Assembly: GCA_018382295.1 (NCBI GenBank)
Contig: JAGZQF010000018.1
Span: 1-30,168, forward strand
DNA from: Collinsella sp.
GTDB taxonomy: Bacteria > Actinomycetota > Coriobacteriia > Coriobacteriales > Coriobacteriaceae
Length of the DNA stretch: 30,168 nt
Reading direction: 5' to 3'
The translations under genes were made by a program, and so were the position numbers. Below, in pieces: positions 7,758-17,342 of this stretch. The first letter of the stretch is position 1. Each line of letters opens with the position of its first letter. Below the pieces are notes generated by a model, which was not told the DNA's origin, searched no databases, and saw only the letters and a program-made list of their open reading frames with translations.

Positions 7758-9911
7758 TTACTGAACTTTGCTGGCGAACTCGAGGTATTGCATGCGCTGC
7801 AGCTTGTCGATCGTCGAGGCGTATGGGCTGTCTTCAGATTCCAAGTCGTAGCGCAGCCCGTCGGCACCAAGGTAGCCGGCGACATTGATGGTGGGCACAT
7901 CTGACCTTGTTGCAAGCAGAGCCTTTTGATAGTCGGTGAGCGGGGCGCCGATCTTATTAAGGGTAATGGCTGCAACCTCGTTTGCCCCGACGGTGTCGTA
8001 GACGTTGAGCTCGGTATTGCCGGCGATTTCATAGTTAGCCCAGACAAAATATGTCGACTGATAGATACGGAAAGCGTGGCTTGCCGTATCTTCCTGAGGG
8101 TACAGCTCGTCGTTGAGAGTCGTTGCGGCGCTCGGCTGATGGTCGCCAAAAAAGACAAGAACAACCGGTCTGCCGATATTGCGGAGCTCGTTGATAAAGT
8201 ACTCGAGGTCCCGGTCGGATGCGTTGATGCAGGTGAGATAGGTGTTGAGCGCGCTATTGGCGCCCTCGCTGGCTCCCTCGACCCAATAGTTTGTCAGCTC
8301 CTCGGCGGGAACGGTGCCATAGTCGTAGCCGCCGTGATTTTGCATCGTGACGTCAAAGATGAACTGCGGGGCTTCGTCGGTTCTAAGCAGGTCGAGTATC
8401 TTGTCGTAGGTGGCGTAGTCGCATACGCCGGCATGGTAACAGGGCGCACCTTCGAAATCGCCGATTGAAAGAAAGTCTCCAAAGCCCAGCTGCTGATAGA
8501 TTTTATCTCGATGGTAGTTGACGGGGTTTTGCGGGTGCATAGCGGTAGCGGTATACCCAAGCTCCTTAAGGTCCTTTGCCAGGCTGTTGACGCCATTCAT
8601 CTGATATAGCTGATAGGGGATTTTGCCTAATCCGACAAAGGCCGTTGTCGCTCCGGTCAAAAATTCGAATTCGGAGTTCGCCGTTCCGCCACCGGTGACC
8701 GAAGCGAGCATGGTGCCGCGAACAAGTGTGTCGGGAAGCGAGTTGTAGAATGCGGGGCCGGTGTACCCGGCCGCCTGGAGCAGCTCAAAGCACGAAAGGT
8801 CGCTAAAACTCTCGTTCATGACGGCAACAATCGTCGGCTTGATTTCATTGAACTGGGCAACGGCAGCCGCGCGCTGCTCGCTCGAGCCATACGTGCTGTC
8901 GTAGGCGGCGGCGAGCTCCTGCTCGATGCTCTGCGCCTCATCGGGCGTATAGCCTTCGGGCTTCTCAATGGGCAACTCGTTGACCATTTCGGTGAACGAA
9001 GTGATAAAACCCTGAGACGTATATGTGGTGATGGGCTGCCAACGGTCAAATCCAAAATCCAGCGCCTGCTCCAAGTCGATGCTGGAAAAGCCCGAGAGCC
9101 CCACAACGGTCACTAGCAGAAAAGCGCAGAGGTTAGCGGCGATTGCGGGGAAGACATGGGTGGGCGTACGGAGCTTTCGCGGTCGGATAAGCGAAAGAAG
9201 CCCCAGGGAAATCTCCAGCAGGGCGAGAGAGGTTACGATTCCGGCGGTAAAGGTAAACTCGTATCCCTCGCTCACTTCCATTGCGGTGCCGAGGGCCAAG
9301 ATATCGCTTGGCAGGATGGCTTCGCCTTTAAACGTTATGACGAAGTGCTCGGCAATGCCAAGGATGCAACAGGCGACGGGCACGAGGGCCATGACGCCTC
9401 CATGACGCTGTCCCAGCAAATAAAGGGAGAGCAGAACCGTCGCGAGCAGCCCGACGGAAAACCCGAATGAGTTGGCGGGAATGCGATAGAACGTTTCGTT
9501 ACAGGCAATTTCGAGTGAAACGAACGAGAGCGCTGAAACAGCGGCGATGACAAGGATGTCACGGCAAATACAGGCAACCGTTCCCGTCGCAAGATCGGTT
9601 TGGTCGATAAGTCCCGAAACCAAGGGCTCGACAAGAAGTATGACGGCGGCAGCACCGAGCGCCGAATAAGAAAGGACCCATAGGGAATTGTCCTCATTTA
9701 CGAGCAATTGATTCGTAATCCATGCAGCTACCATGCCGAGCGGGATGAGGAGCGTCGCGCACCAAAAGACGCGGGCAATGGGCGGCTTTTCATTGTGTTT
9801 GATTGAAAAATACACGCGCACGACGACGGTGGCCACGATAAGGACGGCGATGAATATGGGCAGATTGGCCATGTCGCTCGAAGTGATTTCAAGGGGGATA
9901 TCTTCGGTCAT
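7758..9911 (-). CDS. LTA synthase-like membrane phosphoglycerol transferase (sulfatase fold)
   Basis: This 717-residue membrane protein has about seven or eight N-terminal transmembrane segments (residues about 17 to 275), then an extracellular sulfatase-fold domain of the LtaS type. Metal and catalytic residues can be recognised: E367 in VAVMNESFSD, the nucleophile threonine T410 in GGGTANSEFEFLTG, and D590-H591 in FFGDHQPS. Family members polymerise or transfer glycerol phosphate to a lipid or glycan outside the cell. The exact acceptor in this organism is not known, so lipoteichoic acid-like or glycan decoration are both possible. ATG 9911 has GAGGA seven bases upstream. The gene is convergent with nothing and ends 145 bases before the mrp coding start. 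No clear terminator follows, so it may read into the mrp unit. Confidence 0.88.
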   Translation of the reverse strand: MTEDIPLEITSSDMANLPIFIAVLIVATVVVRVYFSIKHNEKPPIARVFWCATLLIPLGMVAAWITNQLLVNEDNSLWVLSYSALGAAAVILLVEPLVSGLIDQTDLATGTVACICRDILVIAAVSALSFVSLEIACNETFYRIPANSFGFSVGLLATVLLSLYLLGQRHGGVMALVPVACCILGIAEHFVITFKGEAILPSDILALGTAMEVSEGYEFTFTAGIVTSLALLEISLGLLSLIRPRKLRTPTHVFPAIAANLCAFLLVTVVGLSGFSSIDLEQALDFGFDRWQPITTYTSQGFITSFTEMVNELPIEKPEGYTPDEAQSIEQELAAAYDSTYGSSEQRAAAVAQFNEIKPTIVAVMNESFSDLSCFELLQAAGYTGPAFYNSLPDTLVRGTMLASVTGGGTANSEFEFLTGATTAFVGLGKIPYQLYQMNGVNSLAKDLKELGYTATAMHPQNPVNYHRDKIYQQLGFGDFLSIGDFEGAPCYHAGVCDYATYDKILDLLRTDEAPQFIFDVTMQNHGGYDYGTVPAEELTNYWVEGASEGANSALNTYLTCINASDRDLEYFINELRNIGRPVVLVFFGDHQPSAATTLNDELYPQEDTASHAFRIYQSTYFVWANYEIAGNTELNVYDTVGANEVAAITLNKIGAPLTDYQKALLATRSDVPTINVAGYLGADGLRYDLESEDSPYASTIDKLQRMQYLEFASKVQ

Positions 9912-9923
9912 GGACGTTCCTCT

Positions 9924-9961
9924 GTTACAGCAAATTAAGTTCAGTAGTAGATTACTGTAAC
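9924..9961. promoter_or_regulatory. spaced inverted repeat upstream of the LTA synthase-like gene
   Basis: GTTACAG at 9924-9930 and CTGTAAC at 9955-9961 form a perfect 7-bp inverted repeat with 24 bases between, just before the ribosome site of the minus-strand membrane sulfatase gene. It could be an operator or a leader stem-loop. The 193-bp divergent gap to uvrA must contain both promoters, but I could not place the minus-strand one convincingly. Confidence 0.35.
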
Positions 9962-10029
9962 CTTTCCACGGCATTTCGAGAAACAAAGCACCCGATACGC
10001 AAAGCTAAAGGTCTGCGAATCTTGTATTA

Positions 10030-10043
10030 CGAACATCTGTGCG
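10030..10043 (+). promoter_or_regulatory. candidate LexA (SOS) box upstream of uvrA
   Basis: CGAACATCTGTGCG at 10030-10043 matches the Gram-positive/actinobacterial LexA box CGAAC-N4-GTTYG in all but one conserved position (GTGCG instead of GTTCG). It lies 62 bases before the uvrA start codon and just upstream of a possible -10 (TAAACT, 10056-10061). uvrA is an SOS gene in many bacteria, so location and motif agree. Confidence 0.5.
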
Positions 10044-10104
10044 CGTCGAGTGCGCTAAACTCATCGACAGTATGATTCGATGCAATAGGAGGCAAGGAGC
10101 TTCC

Positions 10105-12984
10105 ATGTCTGATTCTTCTATCGTTATTCGCGGCGCTCGTGAGCACAACCTCCGTGATATCGATGTTTCCATTCCGCGTGACCAACTCGTGGTCATTACC
10201 GGTCTTTCTGGCTCGGGCAAGAGTTCGCTGGCATTTGACACTATCTATGCCGAGGGCCAGCGTCGATACGTCGAGAGCCTTTCGAGCTATGCGCGCCAGT
10301 TCTTGGGCCAGATGGACAAACCCGACTTGGATTCAATCGACGGCCTTTCGCCGGCGGTGTCGATCGACCAAAAGACGACGTCTAAAAACCCTCGCTCGAC
10401 GGTTGGCACCGTAACCGAGATTTATGACTATCTGCGCCTGCTGTTCGCCCGTGTGGGCACCCCGCACTGTCCCGAATGCGGTCGCGTCATTGAGCGTCAG
10501 ACGACCGACCAGGTTGCCGACAAGGTCTTGGCGGCGGGGGAGGGCCGCCGCGCGTTTGTGCTGGCACCGGTGGTGCGCGGGCGAAAAGGCGAGTACACCA
10601 AACTGTTTGAGGACCTTCGCGCCGAGGGCTTTAGCCGCGTGCGTGTCGACGGTGAAGTGCGCTCGCTCGACGATCCGATCGATCTGGACAAGAAGTTCAA
10701 GCACGATATCGAGGTCGTAGTCGATCGCATCGTGATCCGTGAGAACTCTCTGGGCCGTATCGCCGAGTCTGTTGAGCAGGCGACCGCGCTGGCTCACGGC
10801 AATGTAAACGTGTACATGCTGCCCGATCGTGATGCTCCCGAGGGGACCGAGGGCGAGCTGCTGGAGTATTCGTTGGCCTTGGCGTGCCCGGAGCATGGTC
10901 ACTCCATTGACGATCTTCAGCCGCGTGATTTTTCGTTCAACGCTCCCTATGGCGCATGTCCTGAGTGCGACGGCCTGGGCTTTAAGAAAACCGTTGATGC
11001 CGAGGCGTTGATCGAGGACCCCTCGAAGTCCATTGCCGACGGAGTCTTTGGTAGCCTGTTTGGCAACTCGAACTACTATCCGCAGATTTTTGCTGCGGTC
11101 TGCAAACACTTTAAGGTGAGCACCGATACGCCGTGGGAGGACTTGCCCCCTCGCGTGCGTCGTGCATTCTTGGATGGCCTGGGCGATACGAAGATCTCGG
11201 TCGACTACCAAAAGCTCGACGGACGTCGCAGCCAGTGGGATACCAAGTTTTCGGGCGTTCGCAACATCCTGTACGAACGCTATACCGAGACGACGAACGA
11301 GAACACCAAGGCGCGCCTGGAGAAGTACATTCGCGAGGAGCCGTGCTCGACCTGCCACGGCGCTCGTTTGCGCTCCGAGATGCTTGCCGTCACCGTGGGC
11401 GGCAAGTCCATTTACGAGGTTTGTTGCCTGTCGTGCCGTGAATCGCTCGAGTTTTTTGAGGGCCTGGAACTCACCGAGCGCCAACAGTTTATCGGCGGCC
11501 GTATCGTCAAGGAAATCCTGGAGCGCTTGCGTTTTCTGGTCGATGTTGGACTCGACTATCTGACGCTCGATCGTGCCTCGGCGACGCTTTCCGGTGGCGA
11601 GGCGCAGCGTATTCGACTGGCAACGCAGATCGGCGCGGGTCTCATGGGCGTGCTCTATATTCTGGACGAGCCCTCGATCGGTCTTCATCAGCGTGACAAC
11701 GAGCGCCTGATTAAGACGCTCGAGCGCCTGCGCGATATCGGCAATACCGTTATCGTTGTCGAACACGACGAGGATACAATCCGTGCCGCCGACTACGTGA
11801 TCGACATGGGGCCCGGCGCCGGTGTCAACGGCGGGCACGTAGTCGCGGCGGGAACGCCTGCTGATATCATGGCGTGTCCTGAGTCGATGACGGGCGCTTA
11901 CCTGACCGGCAAACGAATGATTCGGGTGCCTGATGAACGGCGCAAGCCCGGTCGCGGCTGCCTTAAAATTACGGGCGCTCGAGCCAACAACCTCAAAAAC
12001 GTTACTGCCAAGATCGAGTTTGGTACGCTTACGGTTGTTACCGGCGTGTCGGGATCGGGCAAGAGCTCCCTGGTTACCGACACCATTGCGCCTGCCCTTA
12101 CGAATGCCATTCACCGCTCGACGCGCCCTGTGGGTCCGTATAAGAAAATCGAGGGCATTGAGTGTATCGATAAGGTTATCGATATCGACCAGTCGCCGAT
12201 TGGCCGTACGCCGCGTTCCAACCCTGCTACCTATATCGGCCTGTGGGATGATCTTCGCGCACTGTTTGCGAGTACGCCGGAGTCGAAGGCGCGCGGCTAC
12301 TCGCCGGGTCGTTTCTCCTTTAATGTGAGTGGCGGGCGCTGTGAGGCGTGCAAGGGCGACGGGCAGATCAAGATCGAGATGCACTTCCTTCCCGATATCT
12401 ACGTCCCCTGCGAAGTTTGCGGCGGTAAACGCTACAACCGCGAGACACTCGAGGTCACCTACCGTGGCAAGACCATCTCGGACGTGCTCGACATGAGCGT
12501 CACCGAGGCGCTGGCCTTCTTTGGGAATATCCCGCAGATTAAGCGCAAGCTCCAGACGCTGTACGATGTAGGCTTAGGCTACGTGAGCCTGGGCCAGCCC
12601 GCCACGACGCTCTCGGGCGGCGAGGCGCAGCGTGTGAAGCTCGCCAAGGAGCTTCATCGACGCCAGACGGGCAAGACGTTCTATATTTTGGACGAGCCGA
12701 CGACCGGTCTTCATTTTGAGGACGTCCGCCAGCTGCTCGATGTGCTGCAGCGTTTGGTCGATGCGGGCAACACGGTGCTGGTGATTGAGCACAACCTTGA
12801 TGTCATCAAGGTTGCCGACCGCCTGATCGATATGGGTCCCGAGGGCGGTAACGGCGGCGGAACCGTCGTGGTTTCGGGCACACCGGAGCAGGTTGCGGAC
12901 TGTCCGCAGAGTTATACGGGCAAGTTTTTGGCGCCGTTGCTCAGGCGTGACCGGGAGCGTCAGGCTCAACTTGATGCTCAATAA
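10105..12984 (+). CDS. uvrA: excinuclease ABC subunit A
   Basis: UvrA is the damage-recognising, dimeric ABC-type ATPase that starts nucleotide excision repair and loads UvrB. The 959-residue product has the two expected ATPase modules: Walker A GLSGSGKS at 33-40 and GVSGSGKS at 647-654, each with an LSGGEAQR signature (about 495 and 836) and a LDEPS/LDEPT Walker B. Zinc-binding cysteine pairs are visible near the N-terminal half (CPECDGLGF and CSTCHGA) and in the C-terminal zinc finger (CEACKGDG from residue 746, then CEVCGG). The length is normal. ATG 10105 has AAGGAG five bases upstream. Upstream in-frame starts fall in the promoter region and lack a ribosome site. It is divergent from the membrane sulfatase gene. 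Confidence 0.98.
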   Translation: MSDSSIVIRGAREHNLRDIDVSIPRDQLVVITGLSGSGKSSLAFDTIYAEGQRRYVESLSSYARQFLGQMDKPDLDSIDGLSPAVSIDQKTTSKNPRSTVGTVTEIYDYLRLLFARVGTPHCPECGRVIERQTTDQVADKVLAAGEGRRAFVLAPVVRGRKGEYTKLFEDLRAEGFSRVRVDGEVRSLDDPIDLDKKFKHDIEVVVDRIVIRENSLGRIAESVEQATALAHGNVNVYMLPDRDAPEGTEGELLEYSLALACPEHGHSIDDLQPRDFSFNAPYGACPECDGLGFKKTVDAEALIEDPSKSIADGVFGSLFGNSNYYPQIFAAVCKHFKVSTDTPWEDLPPRVRRAFLDGLGDTKISVDYQKLDGRRSQWDTKFSGVRNILYERYTETTNENTKARLEKYIREEPCSTCHGARLRSEMLAVTVGGKSIYEVCCLSCRESLEFFEGLELTERQQFIGGRIVKEILERLRFLVDVGLDYLTLDRASATLSGGEAQRIRLATQIGAGLMGVLYILDEPSIGLHQRDNERLIKTLERLRDIGNTVIVVEHDEDTIRAADYVIDMGPGAGVNGGHVVAAGTPADIMACPESMTGAYLTGKRMIRVPDERRKPGRGCLKITGARANNLKNVTAKIEFGTLTVVTGVSGSGKSSLVTDTIAPALTNAIHRSTRPVGPYKKIEGIECIDKVIDIDQSPIGRTPRSNPATYIGLWDDLRALFASTPESKARGYSPGRFSFNVSGGRCEACKGDGQIKIEMHFLPDIYVPCEVCGGKRYNRETLEVTYRGKTISDVLDMSVTEALAFFGNIPQIKRKLQTLYDVGLGYVSLGQPATTLSGGEAQRVKLAKELHRRQTGKTFYILDEPTTGLHFEDVRQLLDVLQRLVDAGNTVLVIEHNLDVIKVADRLIDMGPEGGNGGGTVVVSGTPEQVADCPQSYTGKFLAPLLRRDRERQAQLDAQ

Positions 12985-13004
12985 ATAGGCGATTCAGTTT
13001 ATGG

Positions 13005-13035
13005 GCGCCATCGACTCCTTGTGATTCGATGGCGC
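13005..13035 (+). terminator. hairpin after uvrA
   Basis: A perfect 10-bp stem pairs 13005-13014 (GCGCCATCGA) with 13026-13035 around an 11-base loop, 20 bases after the uvrA stop codon. The tail (TTGCTGTG) is only weakly T-rich, so termination may be incomplete or the hairpin may protect the uvrA mRNA end. Confidence 0.55.
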
Positions 13036-13073
13036 TTGCTGTGCCGAAGTGACGTATGCAGCCGAATTGGACA

Positions 13074-13079
13074 TATACT
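13074..13079 (+). promoter_or_regulatory. -10-like box before the ybaK-murJ-uvrC operon
   Basis: TATACT at 13074-13079 lies 38 bases before the ybaK start and downstream of the uvrA hairpin. A weak GTGACG at 13049-13054 is the nearest -35-like hexamer (19-bp spacing). The same -10 hexamer precedes uvrB and rapZ. Confidence 0.35.
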
Positions 13080-13116
13080 TAATCCTTGCGTCCGAATGCG
13101 AGGGAAAGGATATGTC

Positions 13117-13617
13117 ATGGCAAAGGCTGTAAAGACGCCAAAAACCAATGCGATGCGCGAGCTGGAAAGCGCCGGCATTTCCTATGTTCTACATACGTAC
13201 GAAGACGATGGTGATGAGTCGGTGGGCCTGGGTGTCGCGATTTCGGAGCAGCTTGGCGAGGAGCCCGGTCAAGGATTTAAGACTTTGGTCTGCGTGACAC
13301 CGTCCAACGACTATGTCGTGTGCTGTATCCCTGTTGCCGACGAGCTCGATCTAAAGTCCGCCGCGCGTGCCGCGGGGGAGAAGTCCTTGGCCATGATGCA
13401 TGTGAAGGATTTGCTTGCGGCGACTGGCTACGTTCGCGGCGGCTGCAGCCCGGTCGGTATGAAAAAACGCTACCGGACGCTCATTGATGAGACATGTGTC
13501 CTTTGGGATACCATTTTTATTTCGGGAGGCAAGCGTGGTTATCAGCTCGAGCTTGCACCCGATGATTTAATTGCATTTTGCGGGGCGACGGTTGCCGCGA
13601 TTACGAGAGAGGACTGA
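13117..13617 (+). CDS. ybaK: Cys-tRNA(Pro)/Cys-tRNA(Cys) deacylase, YbaK/EbsC family
   Basis: The 166-residue protein belongs to the YbaK/EbsC family of single-domain trans-editing enzymes, which hydrolyse cysteine wrongly attached to tRNA(Pro). The conserved lysine stretch FKTLV and the family motif GGCSPVGMKKR are present, and the length is normal. ATG 13117 has GAAAGGA six bases upstream. An in-frame reading back to 13021 would start inside the preceding hairpin and has no ribosome site. The stop codon is three bases before the murJ start, so the two genes are cotranscribed. Confidence 0.92.
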   Translation: MAKAVKTPKTNAMRELESAGISYVLHTYEDDGDESVGLGVAISEQLGEEPGQGFKTLVCVTPSNDYVVCCIPVADELDLKSAARAAGEKSLAMMHVKDLLAATGYVRGGCSPVGMKKRYRTLIDETCVLWDTIFISGGKRGYQLELAPDDLIAFCGATVAAITRED

Positions 13618-13620
13618 GCG

Positions 13621-15303
13621 ATGCCGCAGGAAGAATTGAAGCGCGGAGCTCATTTTGCAAAAGAATCTGCGCCTCAGACACCCTCATCCGAAGCTTCTTC
13701 GTCGCGAGATGACACTGACGACATGGGCTCGTCGGACTACTCCACGGTTGGTCGTTCCGCCGGGCTTATGACCATCCTGACCATCGTGTCTCGCGTCACC
13801 GGTTTTATCCGCACGTGGGCAATGGCGGCCGCTATCGGCATGTCGCTACTCTCGTCCTCCTATCAGGTCGCCAACAACCTGCCCAATATGCTCTACGAAC
13901 TCGTGATGGGCGGCATGCTCGTGACGGCGTTTTTGCCCGTGTACATGGGCGTGAGGCGTGAGCAGGGTCGCGAGGCCTCGAACGAGTACGTGGGCAACCT
14001 GCTCGGCATTCTGCTTTTGGTGCTGGGTGGCATTTCGTTGCTGGGGACCGTGTTCGCCCCGGGCTTTATCTGGACGCAATCGTTCCTTTCGGGTGACGGC
14101 GGCAGCATGGATACCGCTGCGTTCATGTTCCGTTTCTTTGCCATCCAGATTCTGTTTTATGGTTTGGGCTCGGTGTTCTCGGGCGTTCTCAACGCACACC
14201 GCGACTACTTCTGGTCGACGTTTGCCCCGGTCCTCAACAATGTGATCGTCATTGCGAGCTTTATGGGTTTTGCGCCCGTGTCCGCACAGTTTGGCGAACG
14301 TGCCGGCATCATCTTGATTGCGGCCGGTACGACCCTCGGTGTCTTTGTTCAGATGGCATGTCAGATTCCCGCGCTTGGCAAGCACGGCGTGCATCCCCAT
14401 ATCCATATCGACTTTAAGGACCCCGCGCTGCGCCAGACGATTGCGCTCGGTATCCCGACGCTGCTCGCCACGGTGTGCATGTTTGTCTCGACTTCTATCA
14501 CCAACGCTGCCGCGCTGGTGGTCCAGCCCGAGACGGGTCCTTCCGTCATCGCCTATGCGCGCCTGTGGTACACGCTGCCCTACGCGCTGATTGCCGCCTC
14601 GCTTTCGACGGCGCTCTATACCGAGCTCTCTCATGACGCACAGGAGAAGGATTACGACAGCGTTCGCACGGGCATTTCGCGTGGCGTCGCCCAGATGCTG
14701 TTCTTCCTGATTCCGTTCGCACTGTACCTGATTGTCTTCGCACGTCCGCTCAATATGATCTACTGTGCTGGCAAGTTCGATGAATCCGGCGTGGCGCTGG
14801 TGTCCGAGTACCTTGTCTACCTGGCGCTCTCGCTGCCGCTCTACGGCGTGGTCGTGTTGATGCAGAAGAGCTTCTCTGCCTTGCTCGACATGAAGCCCTA
14901 TAGCCGCTATTGCCTGTATTCCGCCATCGGCCAGGCCGGCTCGGTTCTGCTGTTTGGCGTTGTGCTGGGCTTCGGTATGCCGGCAATCGCGCTTTCGTAT
15001 GTCGTCGACTACGTGATCTTGGTCGGCTGTTCGCTGTGGTGGCTGCGTCGTCGCCTGCGTGGCCTTCAGGTCAAATCTATCCTACATGGCGGTTTCTTTG
15101 GCCTTTTGCTCGGTGGCCTAGGTGCTGCCGCAGGCGCCGGCGTCATGTGGGCGCTTGAACACTTTGTCGGGGCACTTGGCGGCTCGATTCTGATTACTCT
15201 TGGCTACGTTTGCGTTGCGGGTGTCGCCTCGCTTGTTGTTACCTTTGGCCTTGCCGTCGTCCTTAAGATGCCCGAGGTCTCGGCGCTGCTTCGTCGCAAG
15301 TAG
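13621..15303 (+). CDS. murJ: lipid II flippase MurJ
   Basis: The 560-residue multi-pass membrane protein belongs to the MurJ/MviN branch of the MOP exporter superfamily, which moves lipid II across the cytoplasmic membrane for peptidoglycan synthesis. After a polar serine-rich N-terminal tail (residues 1-45) the first membrane helix carries SRVTGFIRTWAMAAAIG, matching the conserved arginine-containing TM1 of MurJ. The GGMLVTAFLPVY segment corresponds to TM2. About 14 hydrophobic segments can be counted. The N-terminal tail is longer than in Escherichia coli MurJ. It starts three bases after ybaK and its stop codon abuts the uvrC start, so it is the middle gene of a tight operon. Confidence 0.93.
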   Translation: MPQEELKRGAHFAKESAPQTPSSEASSSRDDTDDMGSSDYSTVGRSAGLMTILTIVSRVTGFIRTWAMAAAIGMSLLSSSYQVANNLPNMLYELVMGGMLVTAFLPVYMGVRREQGREASNEYVGNLLGILLLVLGGISLLGTVFAPGFIWTQSFLSGDGGSMDTAAFMFRFFAIQILFYGLGSVFSGVLNAHRDYFWSTFAPVLNNVIVIASFMGFAPVSAQFGERAGIILIAAGTTLGVFVQMACQIPALGKHGVHPHIHIDFKDPALRQTIALGIPTLLATVCMFVSTSITNAAALVVQPETGPSVIAYARLWYTLPYALIAASLSTALYTELSHDAQEKDYDSVRTGISRGVAQMLFFLIPFALYLIVFARPLNMIYCAGKFDESGVALVSEYLVYLALSLPLYGVVVLMQKSFSALLDMKPYSRYCLYSAIGQAGSVLLFGVVLGFGMPAIALSYVVDYVILVGCSLWWLRRRLRGLQVKSILHGGFFGLLLGGLGAAAGAGVMWALEHFVGALGGSILITLGYVCVAGVASLVVTFGLAVVLKMPEVSALLRRK

Positions 15304-17250
15304 GTGCGCGTGGCCGGTCACGACAACATACCAACGCTTGCCGAGCAGGTTTCGCGCGTTCCCACACAGCCCGGATGCTACCTTTGGAAGGATGCCAAGG
15401 GCGATGTCATCTACGTGGGCAAGGCGAAAAACCTGCGCGCCCGCATGCGTCAATACGTGACACTGCAGGATGAGCGTCAAAAGATCCCGCTGATGATGCA
15501 GCTGGTGGCGAGCTTTGACTACATCGTTGTCGAAACCGAGCATGAGGCGCTTGTACTCGAGCGCAACCTGATCGGCCAGTACCATCCGTACTTTAACGTC
15601 GACCTCAAGGATGACAAGAGCTACCCCTTTATCGCCATTACAAAGGGCGACCTGTATCCCGCGATCAAATACACGCGTGAGCGTCATAAGCCGGGAACGC
15701 GCTATTTTGGACCCTATACCGATAGCCGTGCGGCACGTGAGACGATAGATACGCTGCGCAAGGTTATCCCCATCTGCTCTGCATCCTGTGCGGAGTGGCG
15801 TCGTTGTCGCCGTACCATCGAGTCCCACAAGGGCGAGGAAGACATCGTCAATATGATTTGCGCACAAAACGGGCGTCCCTGCTTTGACTACCATGTCGGG
15901 CGCGGCCCGGGTGCGTGTGTCGGCGCGATTTCCCCGGCAGACTATGCCAAGAACGTCAAGCGTGTCGAGCGCTTTTTGTCGGGCCATCGCAAGGATGTCG
16001 TCGATGAGCTGACCTCCGAGATGACGGATGCCGCCGAGGCGCTCGACTTTGAGCGCGCGGCACGCGTCAAACGTCGTTTGGAGGTCATCAGGGGTCTGGA
16101 CGATCGTCAGCAAGTCGTTTTTCCCTCCAGTGTCGATATCGATGTCATCGGGTTCTATCGCGAGGAGACCATCTCCGCCGCTTGCGTCTTCGTCGTTCGC
16201 GAGGGCCGAACAGTTCGCACCTGCGAGTTCATTCTCGACAAGGGTCTTGATGTTGACGAGGAAGAGCTCCAGTCGGGCTTTCTTAAGCGCTATTACGACG
16301 AGACGGCTGATATTCCAGCTGAGGTCAACCTTTCCGTCGAGCTTGAGGATGCGGAGGCGCTGGGGGAGTGGCTTGCGGGCAAGCGTGAGCGTTCCTGCCA
16401 TCTCCATAGGCCGCAGCGTGGCGAAAAGCACCGTCTGCTCGATATGGCATCCAAAAATGCGCGCCATGCCCTCATGCGCTACATGATGCGAACGGGGTAC
16501 GCTGACGACCGCACCAATCAAGCGCTCCTGGAGCTCGAAAGTGCGGTGGCGCTGCCATCGCCGCCGTTGCGTATCGAGTGCTTCGATATCTCTACACTGC
16601 ATGGCACCTTTACGGTCGCCTCGATGGTGGTGTTTACCAACGGGCGCGCCGACAAGAGCCAGTACCGTCGTTTTAAAATTCAGGCCGAATTGGACGAGGC
16701 AAACGACTTCGTGTCGATGTCCGAGGTTTTGGGACGACGCTATGCTCCCGAGCGCATGGCCGACGAGCGCTTTGGCTCGCGCCCCGATTTGCTCGTTGTC
16801 GATGGCGGTAAGCCGCAATTGACCGCTGCGATCAAGCAACTTGAGGCTCTTGGGCTCGATATACCAGTTTGTGGCTTGGCGAAGGCCGACGAGGAAGTTT
16901 TTGTGCCTTGGGACGAGACTCCTGTCGTGCTGCCGACCGGGTCTGCTTCGCTCTATCTAATTAAACAGGTACGCGATGAGTCCCACCGATTTGCCATCAC
17001 GTTCCACCGTGAGTTGCGCGATAAAGCCATGACGGTTTCGGTGCTCGATGACGTTCCAGGCGTGGGACCCACCAGAAAACGTGCCCTTATGCGCCATTTT
17101 GGCTCGATGAAGCGTTTGCGCGCGGCGAGCGAGCAAGAGATCGCGAAAGTTCGCGGCATACCTGCCGATGTTGCCAAGGCGGTCCACGAGGCACTCGTTG
17201 CATGGAATGCCGAGCGCGCCGAGGCGGCGGCTGGCCATTCCGATAGCTAA
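15304..17250 (+). CDS. uvrC: excinuclease ABC subunit C
   Basis: UvrC makes both incisions around a lesion in the UvrB-DNA complex. The 648-residue product begins with a GIY-YIG nuclease domain (GCYLWKDAKGDVIYVGKAKNLRARM, about 24-48), followed by a cysteine-containing region, a UVR domain (DAAEALDFERAARVKRRLE) that meets UvrB, the RNase H-like endonuclease domain (ECFDISTLHG and LLVVDGGKPQL) and a C-terminal tandem helix-hairpin-helix (DVPGVGPTRKRALMRHFGS). The start is ambiguous: GTG 15304 directly follows the murJ stop, while GTG 15310 is two codons later. Neither has a strong ribosome site, so coupling to murJ is likely. It is the last gene of ybaK-murJ-uvrC. In many Actinobacteria the next gene is rapZ, but here a 10-kb catabolic block intervenes. 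Confidence 0.97.
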   Translation: MRVAGHDNIPTLAEQVSRVPTQPGCYLWKDAKGDVIYVGKAKNLRARMRQYVTLQDERQKIPLMMQLVASFDYIVVETEHEALVLERNLIGQYHPYFNVDLKDDKSYPFIAITKGDLYPAIKYTRERHKPGTRYFGPYTDSRAARETIDTLRKVIPICSASCAEWRRCRRTIESHKGEEDIVNMICAQNGRPCFDYHVGRGPGACVGAISPADYAKNVKRVERFLSGHRKDVVDELTSEMTDAAEALDFERAARVKRRLEVIRGLDDRQQVVFPSSVDIDVIGFYREETISAACVFVVREGRTVRTCEFILDKGLDVDEEELQSGFLKRYYDETADIPAEVNLSVELEDAEALGEWLAGKRERSCHLHRPQRGEKHRLLDMASKNARHALMRYMMRTGYADDRTNQALLELESAVALPSPPLRIECFDISTLHGTFTVASMVVFTNGRADKSQYRRFKIQAELDEANDFVSMSEVLGRRYAPERMADERFGSRPDLLVVDGGKPQLTAAIKQLEALGLDIPVCGLAKADEEVFVPWDETPVVLPTGSASLYLIKQVRDESHRFAITFHRELRDKAMTVSVLDDVPGVGPTRKRALMRHFGSMKRLRAASEQEIAKVRGIPADVAKAVHEALVAWNAERAEAAAGHSDS

Positions 17251-17342
17251 ACACGAGCCTAAACAACTGATATACATGATTGCGCGATTTTCAACCATTT
17301 ATTTCGCCATGATTGCCTGCTGATTTCGGGTTTTATTAACGC

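Noticed and set aside
10333..12384. Minus-strand open frame of 683 codons opposite uvrA
   Set aside because: uvrA is certain on the plus strand. The antisense product is Arg-, Leu- and His-rich with no motif. It is a codon-bias shadow.
15118..16839. Minus-strand open frame of 573 codons opposite murJ and uvrC
   Set aside because: It crosses the boundary of two certain genes and has no domain or ribosome site.
17285..17340. Intrinsic terminator after uvrC
   Set aside because: The only candidate is a four-pair stem with a wobble (CCTG/CGGG) before TTTTATT, which is too weak to claim.
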